Below, piece after piece: positions 55,352 through 63,690 of a DNA stretch of 64,000 nucleotides (positions are counted from its first letter, which is position 1; every line of letters begins with the position of its first letter). The position numbers were made by a program, and so were the translations under genes. The notes below the pieces were generated by a model. The model searched no databases, had not been told where the DNA came from, and saw only the letters and a list, made by a program, of their open reading frames with translations. The stretch lies in contig NZ_QLLR01000007.1 in the NCBI RefSeq assembly GCF_003259615.1, forward strand, positions 110,380 through 174,379. The letters run 5' to 3'. Origin of the DNA: Pedobacter cryoconitis. Lineage in GTDB: Bacteria > Bacteroidota > Bacteroidia > Sphingobacteriales > Sphingobacteriaceae.

Positions 55352-55370
55352 TTTGCAACATTGTTGTATT
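55352..55370. promoter_or_regulatory. TTTGCAAC-nnn-GTTG operator in the divergent lanthipeptide promoter
   Basis: TTTGCAAC ATT GTTGTATT (55352-55370) is an imperfect copy of the perfect palindrome found upstream of the precursor gene (63523-63541): 15 of 19 bases agree. A further half-site GTTGCA occurs at 55332-55337. The leading TTTG forms a -7-like element (TA-ATA-TTTG), so a bound protein would block or position polymerase for the exporter operon, and probably affects the divergent ABC/TonB operon. Confidence 0.6.
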
Positions 55371-55386
55371 TAAGAATCGTTTAGCT

Positions 55387-57591
55387 ATGTTTCAACCTTT
55401 CTCTTTGAGCAGGAATTTTCCGTTTTATAAACAACCAGATGCGATGGACTGCGGGCCGGTTTGTCTTAAAATAGTCTCGGCGTATTATGGGAAAACTTTT
55501 CCGGTAGCCTATTTCAGAAAACTCTGCAGTATAGGAAAACAGGGTACTACAATGGCTGGTATGCTGGAGGCGGCAGGTTTGCTGGGGTTCAAAACATTGG
55601 CTGCGGAACTGCCTTACGATCAACTGTTTACTAAGGTTCGGTTACCTTGCATCCTGCATTGGGAAAAGGAACACTATGTGGTTTTATACCGGATGACCGA
55701 GCAATACGCTTACCTGGCAGACCCTGCACTGAGTGGAAAGGTTAAAGTGCGAAAGGAAGATTTTATCCGCTCCTGGCAAATTAAAGAAGGAAGCACTATT
55801 GGCAGAGCTTTATTACTGGAAACCACCCCTGTTTTTCAGGAAAAACAAAGTATCGCTGATCATTCTGCCTCTTTATGGTCTTTATTGCCTTATCTCAAAT
55901 TGCACCGTAAGAGCCTGATTCCTGTGGGGCTTAGTCTTTTACTGGCTTGTGGTTTCTCGCTGATCATTCCATTTTTAACCCAGCTGATTGTAGATAAGGG
56001 GATCCAGGGAAAAAATACAAACTTGCTTTTTCTGATCTGTATCGGGCAACTGATGTTGTTTTCCGGAAGGATGCTGATGGATTTTCTCCGTGCCAGGTTA
56101 CTTTTCAGGTTAGGAGCCAGAACCAGTATCGTTTTACTAAAGGAGTTTCTGGCCAAGCTGATGCAACTGCCTTTTTCTTTTTTTGATAACCGGCAGGCAG
56201 GTGATAATATGCAGCGGGTGAATGATAACCAGCGGGTCGAAGAATTCCTGACGAATTCTCTGATCAGCTTTATTCTTTCTGCGATTACACTGATCGTATT
56301 GGGTGGGGTATTGTGCTATTATAACTGGCAGATCTTTTTAATCTTTTTGATTGGCGCAGTGATCAGTGTGGTCTGGTCTAATTCCTTCCAGCAAAAAAGA
56401 AAGGTTATTGACCAGAAGAAATTTAAAGTGCTTTCTGCCAACCAGCAGTTGCTGCTCGAGATTTTTTACGCGATGCAGGAAATTAAACTGACAGGGAGTG
56501 CGCAGGAAAAGCAGGAGTTATGGGAAGGGCTGCAAGATCAGTCTTACGGACTTAAGCTTGAAGCTTTACAACTGGATCAGCTGATGCAGGGAATTGGCTA
56601 TTTCATTAATGAAGTCAAGAATGTACTGATCACTTATGCGGCTGCAATGCTGGTGATCAATGATCAGGTTACCCTGGGCGGGATGCTGGCCATTACTTAC
56701 ATCTGCGGGCAGCTCAATACGCCGGTTACACAACTTGTTGAGTTTGCCCGGGTCTCTCAAAATACAAAGTTCAGTTTACAGCGGATGGCAGAAGTACATC
56801 AGGAAGCGGAAGAAGATTTTGAGGTCGGATACCAGGAAATGGCCACCGTGCCCGAAGCTATCGAACTGAAACAGGTGAGCTTTCAATATGGAAATAGCCG
56901 GGCACCATTCGTTCTGAAAAATGTAGACCTGTTGATTCCCGCTGGTAAGGTTACAGCTATCGTGGGCATGAGCGGAAGTGGGAAAACTACGCTGATCAAA
57001 CTGTTGCTGAAGTTTTACCAGGTGAGCAAAGGATCAATTAGGATTGGTAACCGTTCTGTAGATCAGGTACATGCCAGGCAGTGGAGAGCAGTATGCGGCG
57101 TGGTGATGCAAGACGGTTATATCTTTATGGATACGATTGCGAATAATATTTTTGCCGGCTCAGCAGTCAAAGACAAAGCGCGGCTTTATGAAGTTTCCAG
57201 GCTGGCCAATATGCACGATTTTTTTATGGCTATGCCGTTTGGCTATGAGACTGTAGTGGGAAAAGATGGTTATGGCTTAAGTGAAGGACAAAAACAAAGG
57301 CTGCTGATTGCCCGGCTGATCTATAGAAACCCGGCCTATATATTTCTGGATGAAGCAACCAATTCTCTGGATGCACACAATGAGTTGTCAATTGTCAACA
57401 ATCTGAATAATTTCTTCGCCGGGAAAACGGTACTGATCGTTGCGCATCGTTTAAGTACGGTAAAAAACGCAGATCAGATCGTTGTGCTGCATCAAGGTGA
57501 GCTGGTTGAAAAAGGAACACATCAGGAGCTGATCAACCGGAAGGGGAGCTATTACCAGCTCATTAAAAATCAACTGGAGCTAAGTAAATAA
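55387..57591 (+). CDS. C39-peptidase ABC exporter for the lanthipeptide (LanT-like)
   Basis: 734 residues from the ATG at 55387; the frame runs back to a TTG at 55333, but that stretch overlaps the operator. Residues 1-140 form a C39 peptidase with Cys22 in QPDAMDCGPVCL, catalytic His in LHWEKEHYVVLY and Asp in LADPALSG. Six membrane helices follow (about 160-460), then an ABC ATPase: GMSGSGKTTLIKLL (Walker A), YGLSEGQKQRLL (signature, Glu in place of the first Gly), YIFLDEATNSLD (Walker B) and AHRLST. It would cleave the precursor after its GG motif and export the core. First gene of the biosynthetic operon. Confidence 0.93.
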   Translation: MFQPFSLSRNFPFYKQPDAMDCGPVCLKIVSAYYGKTFPVAYFRKLCSIGKQGTTMAGMLEAAGLLGFKTLAAELPYDQLFTKVRLPCILHWEKEHYVVLYRMTEQYAYLADPALSGKVKVRKEDFIRSWQIKEGSTIGRALLLETTPVFQEKQSIADHSASLWSLLPYLKLHRKSLIPVGLSLLLACGFSLIIPFLTQLIVDKGIQGKNTNLLFLICIGQLMLFSGRMLMDFLRARLLFRLGARTSIVLLKEFLAKLMQLPFSFFDNRQAGDNMQRVNDNQRVEEFLTNSLISFILSAITLIVLGGVLCYYNWQIFLIFLIGAVISVVWSNSFQQKRKVIDQKKFKVLSANQQLLLEIFYAMQEIKLTGSAQEKQELWEGLQDQSYGLKLEALQLDQLMQGIGYFINEVKNVLITYAAAMLVINDQVTLGGMLAITYICGQLNTPVTQLVEFARVSQNTKFSLQRMAEVHQEAEEDFEVGYQEMATVPEAIELKQVSFQYGNSRAPFVLKNVDLLIPAGKVTAIVGMSGSGKTTLIKLLLKFYQVSKGSIRIGNRSVDQVHARQWRAVCGVVMQDGYIFMDTIANNIFAGSAVKDKARLYEVSRLANMHDFFMAMPFGYETVVGKDGYGLSEGQKQRLLIARLIYRNPAYIFLDEATNSLDAHNELSIVNNLNNFFAGKTVLIVAHRLSTVKNADQIVVLHQGELVEKGTHQELINRKGSYYQLIKNQLELSK

Positions 57592-57604
57592 TTTAAATAA
57601 AAAA

Positions 57605-60313
57605 ATGAGCATTGAGATATTTCCACACGCTTTAGTAAGATATGCAGGGATGAATTACCAGGCTTTTGATTCTTTTAAATTGGAAGAGTTCAAAGGGATA
57701 CTGCGAAAAGATCAACAGATGAAAGCTGCAAAAGCAAAGCTTAAAGTATTGATTTGTGAAGGGTTATTTGAGCTGATTACTGTTCAAACTAATGATGCCC
57801 TGCGGCAGCGGCTCATTAATCTTAAAAGACAGGTATTTAATGATAAAAAGGTGAGTCTGCAAAAGCTGGAAGAACTGCCGGATATGTTTTCTGCAGAGCT
57901 GGCCCTTGATTTTCAGAATTATCTGCAGGTGAGCCAGCATATGGAGACTTTCCATCAAATGAATACTTTAAACTATCAGAAGCTGATGCTGGAACATAGC
58001 ATGAAACTTCAGGAAATGGCTATGGATACGGGCTTGCAAAATGGACTGCTTTTATCAAGCCCTGTTTTACTGGAACAATTAGCAGGCTATGTGCAAAAAG
58101 AGCCGGCTTCCTTCCGTCAAAAGGAATTGCGGATAGAGTTCAGTTTGCTGCGTTATTTAACAAGGATGTGCTTTAAAACCTCTCCATTCAGCACTTTTAC
58201 TTATACCGGAATTATGCAATTAGCTAAGTCCGGGATTCCTTCGTCCGTGGCTAAAACTGTTAAAAATAGCCTGCGGCTCAATAACGCATTATTTGAATAC
58301 CTGAAATCTATCTTGGTCCATCATCCTGCCGTGAATGAATTGCTGACTATCAAACTTAATAAAACGGCGGTCATTAAGGCCGATAAAATACACTTCCTGG
58401 TTAATTTTAATAATATAGAATCCTTTCAGCTTTTGCCGGCTTCAGGTTTACAAATATTGGTCTTCAATTACCTTAAAGATACTCAGGAGCCAGTAAATAT
58501 GAAAGAACTGGCGAATTATATGGCTGATGTTGTGGAGCAAGCTGATTACACGTCAATTAAAAACTATCTTTTTAAACTGGTCGCTGCGGGTTTACTGGAG
58601 CCTGGTATGGAGACTTCAGGAATTGATCCGCAATGGAATCATAAATTATTGAAATTCTTTACTGGCCTTGAGAGCAGTGAGCCAGCAGTTTTTCAAATCA
58701 TTTATTTGTTTAAGCAACTGCAGCAATATCAGCTGGCGTATGTAAAGAGCGATACTGTAAAGCGAAAGCTGATCCTGGATTATGCGGAGAAAACGGTAGC
58801 TGATGTTTTTCAGAAATTACAAGCTGAGGCCGGGCTCCCGTTAATTGTGGAGCAGTCTGATCCGGGCAGGATAAAAACACCACCTGTTAACGGCGTTTTT
58901 GAAACCTTGAATTTCGTCCCGCATCATTTCTCCGGCAGGCAGCTGTTTTATGAAGATTGTTATACACCTGATCCGGAAATTCTGGAAGATCGTTATCTTA
59001 AAGAGTTTACGGCAAAGGCCGATCAGCTTTTAAATCACCTGCTTCCGCTCGATTTACTGAAAACTGAGCGTGAGAAAATGATTAGTTTCTTTCTGGAACA
59101 TTACCCTGCACAGGCGCAGGTGAAAGTGATTGATTTTTACCAGGCTTATTATTTTCATGTCAAAAAACCTGAAAAGGAGAAAGCTGCCGGGGCAGGTGCG
59201 GCCCTATCAGACATGGGTGATTGGGAAAAAGAGATCAGTGGAAAACTAGCTATGCTGACACAGCATAAACCAAATACGCTGGATCTGGGGAATGATTTTT
59301 TTCCGAAACCATCACCGGGCGTAACCCCGGTTGCTGCTACTCAGTATTCAAGAGGGCTTTTCGTTCAGTTTTACAAAGGGAAATTGCAACAGGGTGTCCA
59401 AAATCAGGACTGTGTTTTCGGCGTAATCAATACTGTACTGCCGGGGATGGGTAAAGTAAGTGGTCGTTTCTTACCCTTATTTGCAGCTGATATAACTACA
59501 GATTTTGTGAAATATAATGCACAGCTTCATCCTGAAATGCTCAAAGTTGAGCTCAACGATGCTTCAAGTTTTAATGCCAATATCCATCCTTCTTTACTCA
59601 CCCACGAACTCGCTTTGCCAGGTGGAAATAAAAGTTATCCGGAGAAACAGCAGATTCCCGTAGATGAATTAACCGTAAGCTTTGAACAGCAGACAGGCAC
59701 TTTAAAACTAACTTATCAACAGCAGCAGGTCTTTACCTACGATTTGTGCCTGGAATCTTTTTATAACCGCTCTAATCTGTACCAGCTTCTCGCTCATTTT
59801 AACCAGGAAACAAAACTTTCTTTACAGCCATTTATCAATCTAGTAGATACCTGTTATCTGAATATGGGAGAACAGGAGCACGATATTGAGTCCCTGCCAA
59901 GAATTACTTATGAAAATTCGGTTATTCTCAGGAGAAAAACCTGGCGTATAAAAACAGGCTGTATACCTGTTCAGCAGCCGGGAGAAACGGCTTACGCTTA
60001 TTTTATCAGGATTAATGTTTGGCGCAGTCAGCATGGTATCCCTGTAATGCTATTTTTATTCCTGAGGAAAAGATCTTTTGTGATTCAGCCCTCAGCACAG
60101 GCGAAAGGCAAAAAAGAAGGACTTGGCGATGATTATAAACCTCAGTTTATTTCCTTTGAACAACCTTTACTGGTCGAAATGTTTAAGCGTTTGCTGGTTA
60201 GAGCAGGTGATTATGTGATTATCGAGGAAATGCTTCCTGTGGCTAATGCTACAACTCAATCTGGTTACGATGAGCCTGTTAAGGAATATTTGCTCCAATG
60301 GTATAAGTATTAG
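57605..60313 (+). CDS. Lantibiotic dehydratase, glutamylation part (split LanB N-terminal protein)
   Basis: 902 residues matching the long N-terminal domain of class I LanB (Lant_dehydr_N), including the RIEFSLLRYLTRMCFKTSPF region near residue 175-195 and TPPVNGVFETLNFVPHHFSG and LPRITYENSVILRRKTW later on. It uses glutamyl-tRNA to glutamylate Ser/Thr of the precursor. The elimination domain is missing and is encoded by the next gene, separated by a single base. It follows the exporter gene by 13 bases. Split LanB pairs of this kind are known from pinensin-type clusters. Confidence 0.92.
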   Translation: MSIEIFPHALVRYAGMNYQAFDSFKLEEFKGILRKDQQMKAAKAKLKVLICEGLFELITVQTNDALRQRLINLKRQVFNDKKVSLQKLEELPDMFSAELALDFQNYLQVSQHMETFHQMNTLNYQKLMLEHSMKLQEMAMDTGLQNGLLLSSPVLLEQLAGYVQKEPASFRQKELRIEFSLLRYLTRMCFKTSPFSTFTYTGIMQLAKSGIPSSVAKTVKNSLRLNNALFEYLKSILVHHPAVNELLTIKLNKTAVIKADKIHFLVNFNNIESFQLLPASGLQILVFNYLKDTQEPVNMKELANYMADVVEQADYTSIKNYLFKLVAAGLLEPGMETSGIDPQWNHKLLKFFTGLESSEPAVFQIIYLFKQLQQYQLAYVKSDTVKRKLILDYAEKTVADVFQKLQAEAGLPLIVEQSDPGRIKTPPVNGVFETLNFVPHHFSGRQLFYEDCYTPDPEILEDRYLKEFTAKADQLLNHLLPLDLLKTEREKMISFFLEHYPAQAQVKVIDFYQAYYFHVKKPEKEKAAGAGAALSDMGDWEKEISGKLAMLTQHKPNTLDLGNDFFPKPSPGVTPVAATQYSRGLFVQFYKGKLQQGVQNQDCVFGVINTVLPGMGKVSGRFLPLFAADITTDFVKYNAQLHPEMLKVELNDASSFNANIHPSLLTHELALPGGNKSYPEKQQIPVDELTVSFEQQTGTLKLTYQQQQVFTYDLCLESFYNRSNLYQLLAHFNQETKLSLQPFINLVDTCYLNMGEQEHDIESLPRITYENSVILRRKTWRIKTGCIPVQQPGETAYAYFIRINVWRSQHGIPVMLFLFLRKRSFVIQPSAQAKGKKEGLGDDYKPQFISFEQPLLVEMFKRLLVRAGDYVIIEEMLPVANATTQSGYDEPVKEYLLQWYKY

Positions 60314-60314
60314 G

Positions 60315-61226
60315 ATGAATAGGAAAGTTAAATCTGCAGCGCATCAATGGTTTGTTGCCTACCTGTTTTATCCCGGAGATCTGGATTTGATGTTAAAGGA
60401 ATTAATTGCACCATTTATCCGTGAATTTTCTCCTGATTTAAACTGGTTTTTTATCCGTTATTGGGAAAATGGAGGCCATATCAGGCTAAGGATCAAAACT
60501 GAGATCTCTTTACACGATGTTTTGGCTAAAGCATTGGAAAAAAGAGCGGGTGATTTTTTTATTCAGTATCCGGCTGCCGGGAAATTGAACGCTTCTGCTT
60601 CTACGGCTGTGACTGGTTCTTTATCCACTGACCAAACCATACAGTTTTCTGTTTATGAACCTGAAACTATGCGTTATGGCAATCAGCAGAGCTTGCGATG
60701 GGCTGAGCTTCATTTTTTTAAGTCTTCAGCTTTCATTTTGGACTGGATTTGTACGAGAAAACCGGGCGCTTCTGTCTTGCTGCAAGCTTTGCGGTTACAC
60801 CTGGTTTTATTGCTGGCTACCGGATGGGAAATTTTCCGGTTGATCACGGTCTGTAATTTTTTTATCGATGGCTGGCTGTCTCGTTTGTATATTTCAGGAA
60901 CGGATACAGCGGTTCAAAAAATATTCTGGTTAAAAGAATTCGAAATTTCGTTTAACCGGACAAAAGAGGTTATTTTACCTGCATCAAAAGTTTTTTGGGA
61001 AGAAGTTACTTCGGGGACAGCAGATAAAAAGCTACAAGATTTGTTAAAGGAAAATATACTGATCATGCAAAATTACCAGCAGGCAGAATTTGAAGAAACC
61101 AAATACATTGAAATCATGACGAGTCTGATGCACATGAATAACAACCGCCTGGGTATAAGCAATCAGGAAGAGGCTTATGGAATGTACTGTACCCTTCGAT
61201 GTCTCGATTTTATTGCCAATTCTTAA
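60315..61226 (+). CDS. LanB elimination protein (SpaB-C/thiopeptide-type)
   Basis: 303 residues from the ATG at 60315, one base after the LanB stop. The start AHQWFVAYLFYPGDLDLMLK and WFFIRYWENGGHIRLRIK are diagnostic of the SpaB_C/thiopeptide-type biosynthesis domain, which removes glutamate to leave dehydroalanine or dehydrobutyrine. LRWAELHFFKSSAFILDWI and MHMNNNRLGISNQEEAY complete the fold. It must act with the 902-residue partner. LanC follows after 11 bases. Confidence 0.92.
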   Translation: MNRKVKSAAHQWFVAYLFYPGDLDLMLKELIAPFIREFSPDLNWFFIRYWENGGHIRLRIKTEISLHDVLAKALEKRAGDFFIQYPAAGKLNASASTAVTGSLSTDQTIQFSVYEPETMRYGNQQSLRWAELHFFKSSAFILDWICTRKPGASVLLQALRLHLVLLLATGWEIFRLITVCNFFIDGWLSRLYISGTDTAVQKIFWLKEFEISFNRTKEVILPASKVFWEEVTSGTADKKLQDLLKENILIMQNYQQAEFEETKYIEIMTSLMHMNNNRLGISNQEEAYGMYCTLRCLDFIANS

Positions 61227-61237
61227 TTTAAAAATTC

Positions 61238-63190
61238 ATGTATTCATTTACCCACTTACAAACCCAGAGAATTCATAAGCAATTGGCGCAGGTGAAAAAT
61301 GATTTGCTGGCCTCCTGTAAAAGGGATGAAATTGGGGTATACTGGCAGAGTCCTTTTTATGAGACTGCTGAAAAGTTTTCTTTTCAAACAACGGTTGATA
61401 TTTTTAATGGAAATAGCGGTATTGCTTTATTTTATATTGGTCTTTTTGAACTTTCCGGTGATAGGGAAGACTTAAAAATGGCAGCAGATATTGTCAATAA
61501 AGTGCTGCAGGAAGAAGCTGTTTTAAAGCCGCGTTCTTTTGGGTTTTATACGGGGATTACGGGCGTGATTTATGTCTGTATCAAACTTTATGAGCACAAT
61601 AAAGAAGAGCAATATTTACGACATGCTTCACAATTATTATCGGACAATCAGGAAAATATTGTTAATAATACGGTGAAAGCTGATTTGTTAAGTGGATATT
61701 CCGGCAGCTTGCTGGTGATCACTTTACTGTACCATCATCTGCAAACTAAAAACTTGTTGACTATCATTCATCAGCTGGTGGACAGGATTATTAAAGAAGC
61801 CAGGATTTCGGAGTTTGGGTTGAAATGGGATTATAATCAATCGAAATCATCTTTTGATAGTTTGGCTGGATTTTCCCACGGAGCATCGGGAATTGCCTGT
61901 GTTTTAATGCAGGTGGGCAATTATTTTAAAAATGATGGATTGATTTATCTTGCCGAACAGGCGCTTGCTTATGAGATGCAGTATTTTGATTCCGGTTCTG
62001 GAAATTGGCTGGATCTGAGGTTAGGTAAATTCAGGCTGAGTTTACCAGATGCACACCGATGGGATCTGGATGTGTTCATACCAGAAATGAATAAGGTAAA
62101 TTCATGGGCACATGGTGCTGGCGGGATTGGTCTGGCCAGGTTATTTGCATATGAGCTGACAGGAAAGGAAATTTACCTTGAACAGTGTGAGTTGGTGATG
62201 AAAAAATGTTCGAAGGATCTTGAAAAAATGCACCGCACTGATTTTACGCTTTGCAGCGGGTATACAGGTTTGCTGCCTTTTTTATCCCGGTTTGCCGATC
62301 TGCAGCAAAAGAATTATGCCGGATTAATTTTATCAGTAGTTGATCAGGCTGGTGTACAATATGCGCGCAAGCGGAGTTATAACACCTATATTTCTGCCAA
62401 TCAATTTGATTATGGGCTATTATCGGGTAAGTCTGGTGTCGGTTATATACTGTTGCAATTACTGAATAAAGATATGGAGAGTGTTATTTATCCTGTTTTG
62501 CCTTTGAACGATAAAGGCCATCCAGTGATAGCTGGTTCTGATAAGTCTGCGATCAGGCAGCGGATTTTCTCCACTTATTACGTTAAAACAATTTCTCTTT
62601 TAGATCAGCTTGAACCTGATTTTATGCTGAAACTACAAGCTGAGGATTTCAATGAGCTGGAAGCGCGGCTTGATCAAAAAATAAGCAGGCTGCCGGATCT
62701 TGAAGAATATGGAATTGCAGAAGTATTTGACTTTGAGCAGAAGATGGCGGCCAGGTGGAAATTACATAAGGGCTATTTATGTTATAAAAAAAAGAAGGAA
62801 TTTATACTGGATCAGGCTAAACAATTGTCTGTAGCGACTACCGAAGAATTATGCGGCTTATCATTCGTGCTAAATGATCATGTGAGTTTTTATCCGCTGA
62901 ATAAAAAGCTTAAAAGAACAATGGGGCTCTTACAAAGTTATCAGGCCGCATTATTTATGTCAGAAGAAAGCGGTGTAAGTACGGTTTATATTGGTCAGCT
63001 GAGTATGTTGATCCTGAATTATCTTTATCAGCAGGCGATGACCGGTCAAGAACTGATCAGCCTGATCTTAGCGGACTTTTTACCAAATGCGCAACAGCTG
63101 CTGGAAACTACCGTATTGCGGGAGAGAATTCTGTTACAAATGAGATCACTGATCATCAGTGGTATGATCGGCCTGAACGAAAATGTATAA
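61238..63190 (+). CDS. LanC-like cyclase with degenerate zinc site and C-terminal extension
   Basis: 650 residues, about 230 more than a typical LanC. The alpha/alpha-barrel repeats are clear: FNGNSGIALFYIGL, FYTGITGVIYV, DLLSGYSGSLL (Asp149), GFSHGASGIA (His214), NSWAHGAGGIGLA, LCSGYTGLL and SGKSGVGYILL. In nisin cyclase the zinc is held by Cys of the WCxG motif and by the Cys-His pair of CHG; here these are Ala291, Cys339 and Ser340, so two of three ligands are lost. Residues about 430-650 are an additional mostly helical domain of unknown type. It is last in the operon and ends at a shared hairpin. Cyclisation or a scaffold role are both possible. Confidence 0.88.
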   Translation: MYSFTHLQTQRIHKQLAQVKNDLLASCKRDEIGVYWQSPFYETAEKFSFQTTVDIFNGNSGIALFYIGLFELSGDREDLKMAADIVNKVLQEEAVLKPRSFGFYTGITGVIYVCIKLYEHNKEEQYLRHASQLLSDNQENIVNNTVKADLLSGYSGSLLVITLLYHHLQTKNLLTIIHQLVDRIIKEARISEFGLKWDYNQSKSSFDSLAGFSHGASGIACVLMQVGNYFKNDGLIYLAEQALAYEMQYFDSGSGNWLDLRLGKFRLSLPDAHRWDLDVFIPEMNKVNSWAHGAGGIGLARLFAYELTGKEIYLEQCELVMKKCSKDLEKMHRTDFTLCSGYTGLLPFLSRFADLQQKNYAGLILSVVDQAGVQYARKRSYNTYISANQFDYGLLSGKSGVGYILLQLLNKDMESVIYPVLPLNDKGHPVIAGSDKSAIRQRIFSTYYVKTISLLDQLEPDFMLKLQAEDFNELEARLDQKISRLPDLEEYGIAEVFDFEQKMAARWKLHKGYLCYKKKKEFILDQAKQLSVATTEELCGLSFVLNDHVSFYPLNKKLKRTMGLLQSYQAALFMSEESGVSTVYIGQLSMLILNYLYQQAMTGQELISLILADFLPNAQQLLETTVLRERILLQMRSLIISGMIGLNENV

Positions 63191-63221
63191 CAAAAGAGGA
63201 CCGGTTTCCGGTCCTCTTTTG
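63191..63221. terminator. Perfect 14-bp bidirectional terminator between lanC and the precursor gene
   Basis: CAAAAGAGGACCGG and CCGGTCCTCTTTTG are exact complements around TTT, with T-runs on both strands. It ends the convergent biosynthetic and precursor transcripts. Confidence 0.94.
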
Positions 63222-63245
63222 TTAACAATTGATTATTTGATTAAA

Positions 63246-63437
63246 CTAGCAAATAACTGTAGTACACTTAATGGCAGGTGTATGGTGGTCATCTGTAGGT
63301 TCAGTATGCGTTGGTTCTGATACATTACCTAATCCGCCTGATAAACGCATGGCAACTTCACTGTCAATACTGGTTACGAAGCTTTCTAATTGAAGATCTT
63401 CAAGGTTTAACTTGATTTTTTCTGATTGATTTTTCAT
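63246..63437 (-). CDS. Class I lanthipeptide precursor (pinensin-like leader, GG cleavage)
   Basis: 63 residues. The leader (1-35) contains KLNLEDLQLESFVTSID, resembling leaders of Bacteroidota class I lanthipeptides, and ends in SGG, a site for the C39 peptidase of the exporter. The core (36-63) holds LGNVSEPTHTEPTDD then HHTPAIKCTTVIC: one Ser, six Thr and two Cys, with Thr-PAIK-Cys and Thr-Thr-Val-Ile-Cys as the likely ring-forming segments. The DDHH run in the core could bind metal (inference). The gene faces the biosynthetic operon and has its own operator about 85 bases upstream. Confidence 0.85.
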   Translation of the reverse strand: MKNQSEKIKLNLEDLQLESFVTSIDSEVAMRLSGGLGNVSEPTHTEPTDDHHTPAIKCTTVIC

Positions 63438-63498
63438 AAGATTATAATTTCATTAAATATAATGCCTGCTGTGGTAACGGGTTTTTGGCATGTCCCCG

Positions 63499-63541
63499 GT
63501 TGCAACAATGCTAAGATAGTTATTTGCAACATAGTTGCAAA
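63499..63541 (-). promoter_or_regulatory. Palindromic operator and promoter region of the precursor gene
   Basis: TTTGCAAC ATA GTTGCAAA (63523-63541) is a perfect 8+8 palindrome. A second, self-complementary GTTGCAAC lies at 63499-63506, about 30 bases (three helical turns) away. Read on the minus strand, TATAC-TTTG leads into the palindrome, so a -7-like element overlaps it as in the exporter promoter. The leader to the precursor ATG is about 85 bases. Confidence 0.6.
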
Positions 63542-63631
63542 GTATATTTGAATGAAAATTAAAATAATTGGCAGGTGGGTTAAAGGCTGTCAGAAAACGG
63601 TGTGAAAGGAAGGATAAGCAGGGGATTTTGG

Positions 63632-63690
63632 GGTAATTTCAGTATAAGACTTAACAGGGGTTTTGCAGGATGTCTTATACTGAAATTACC
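63632..63690. repeat. 19-bp perfect inverted repeat next to the IS element
   Basis: GGTAATTTCAGTATAAGAC (63632-63650) and its exact reverse complement (63672-63690) flank a 21-base loop. CAGGGG-TTTTG motifs recur before and inside the loop. The second arm abuts the presumed IS end at 63691. It may be a REP-like palindrome used as an insertion target, or a terminator. Confidence 0.8.

Larger units (their letters stand above)
63438..63690. other. Intergenic region between the precursor gene and the IS element
   Basis: Apart from the operator (63499-63541) and the inverted repeat (63632-63690) no gene is seen. A 17-codon frame at 63552-63605 has no support. Confidence 0.6.

Noticed and set aside
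55333..55386. In-frame upstream extension of the C39 exporter from a TTG codon
   Set aside because: The stretch overlaps the promoter-like and palindromic element and adds no family-like residues; the ATG at 55387 gives the usual C39 start.
60246..60314. Longer start of the LanB elimination protein overlapping the first LanB gene
   Set aside because: The family begins at about AHQWFVAYLFYPGD; the extra residues are a shadow of the upstream gene, and an ATG one base after its stop fits better.
63552..63605. 17-codon frame as a second precursor peptide
   Set aside because: No leader motif, no GG site and only one Cys; it lies in the promoter flank.
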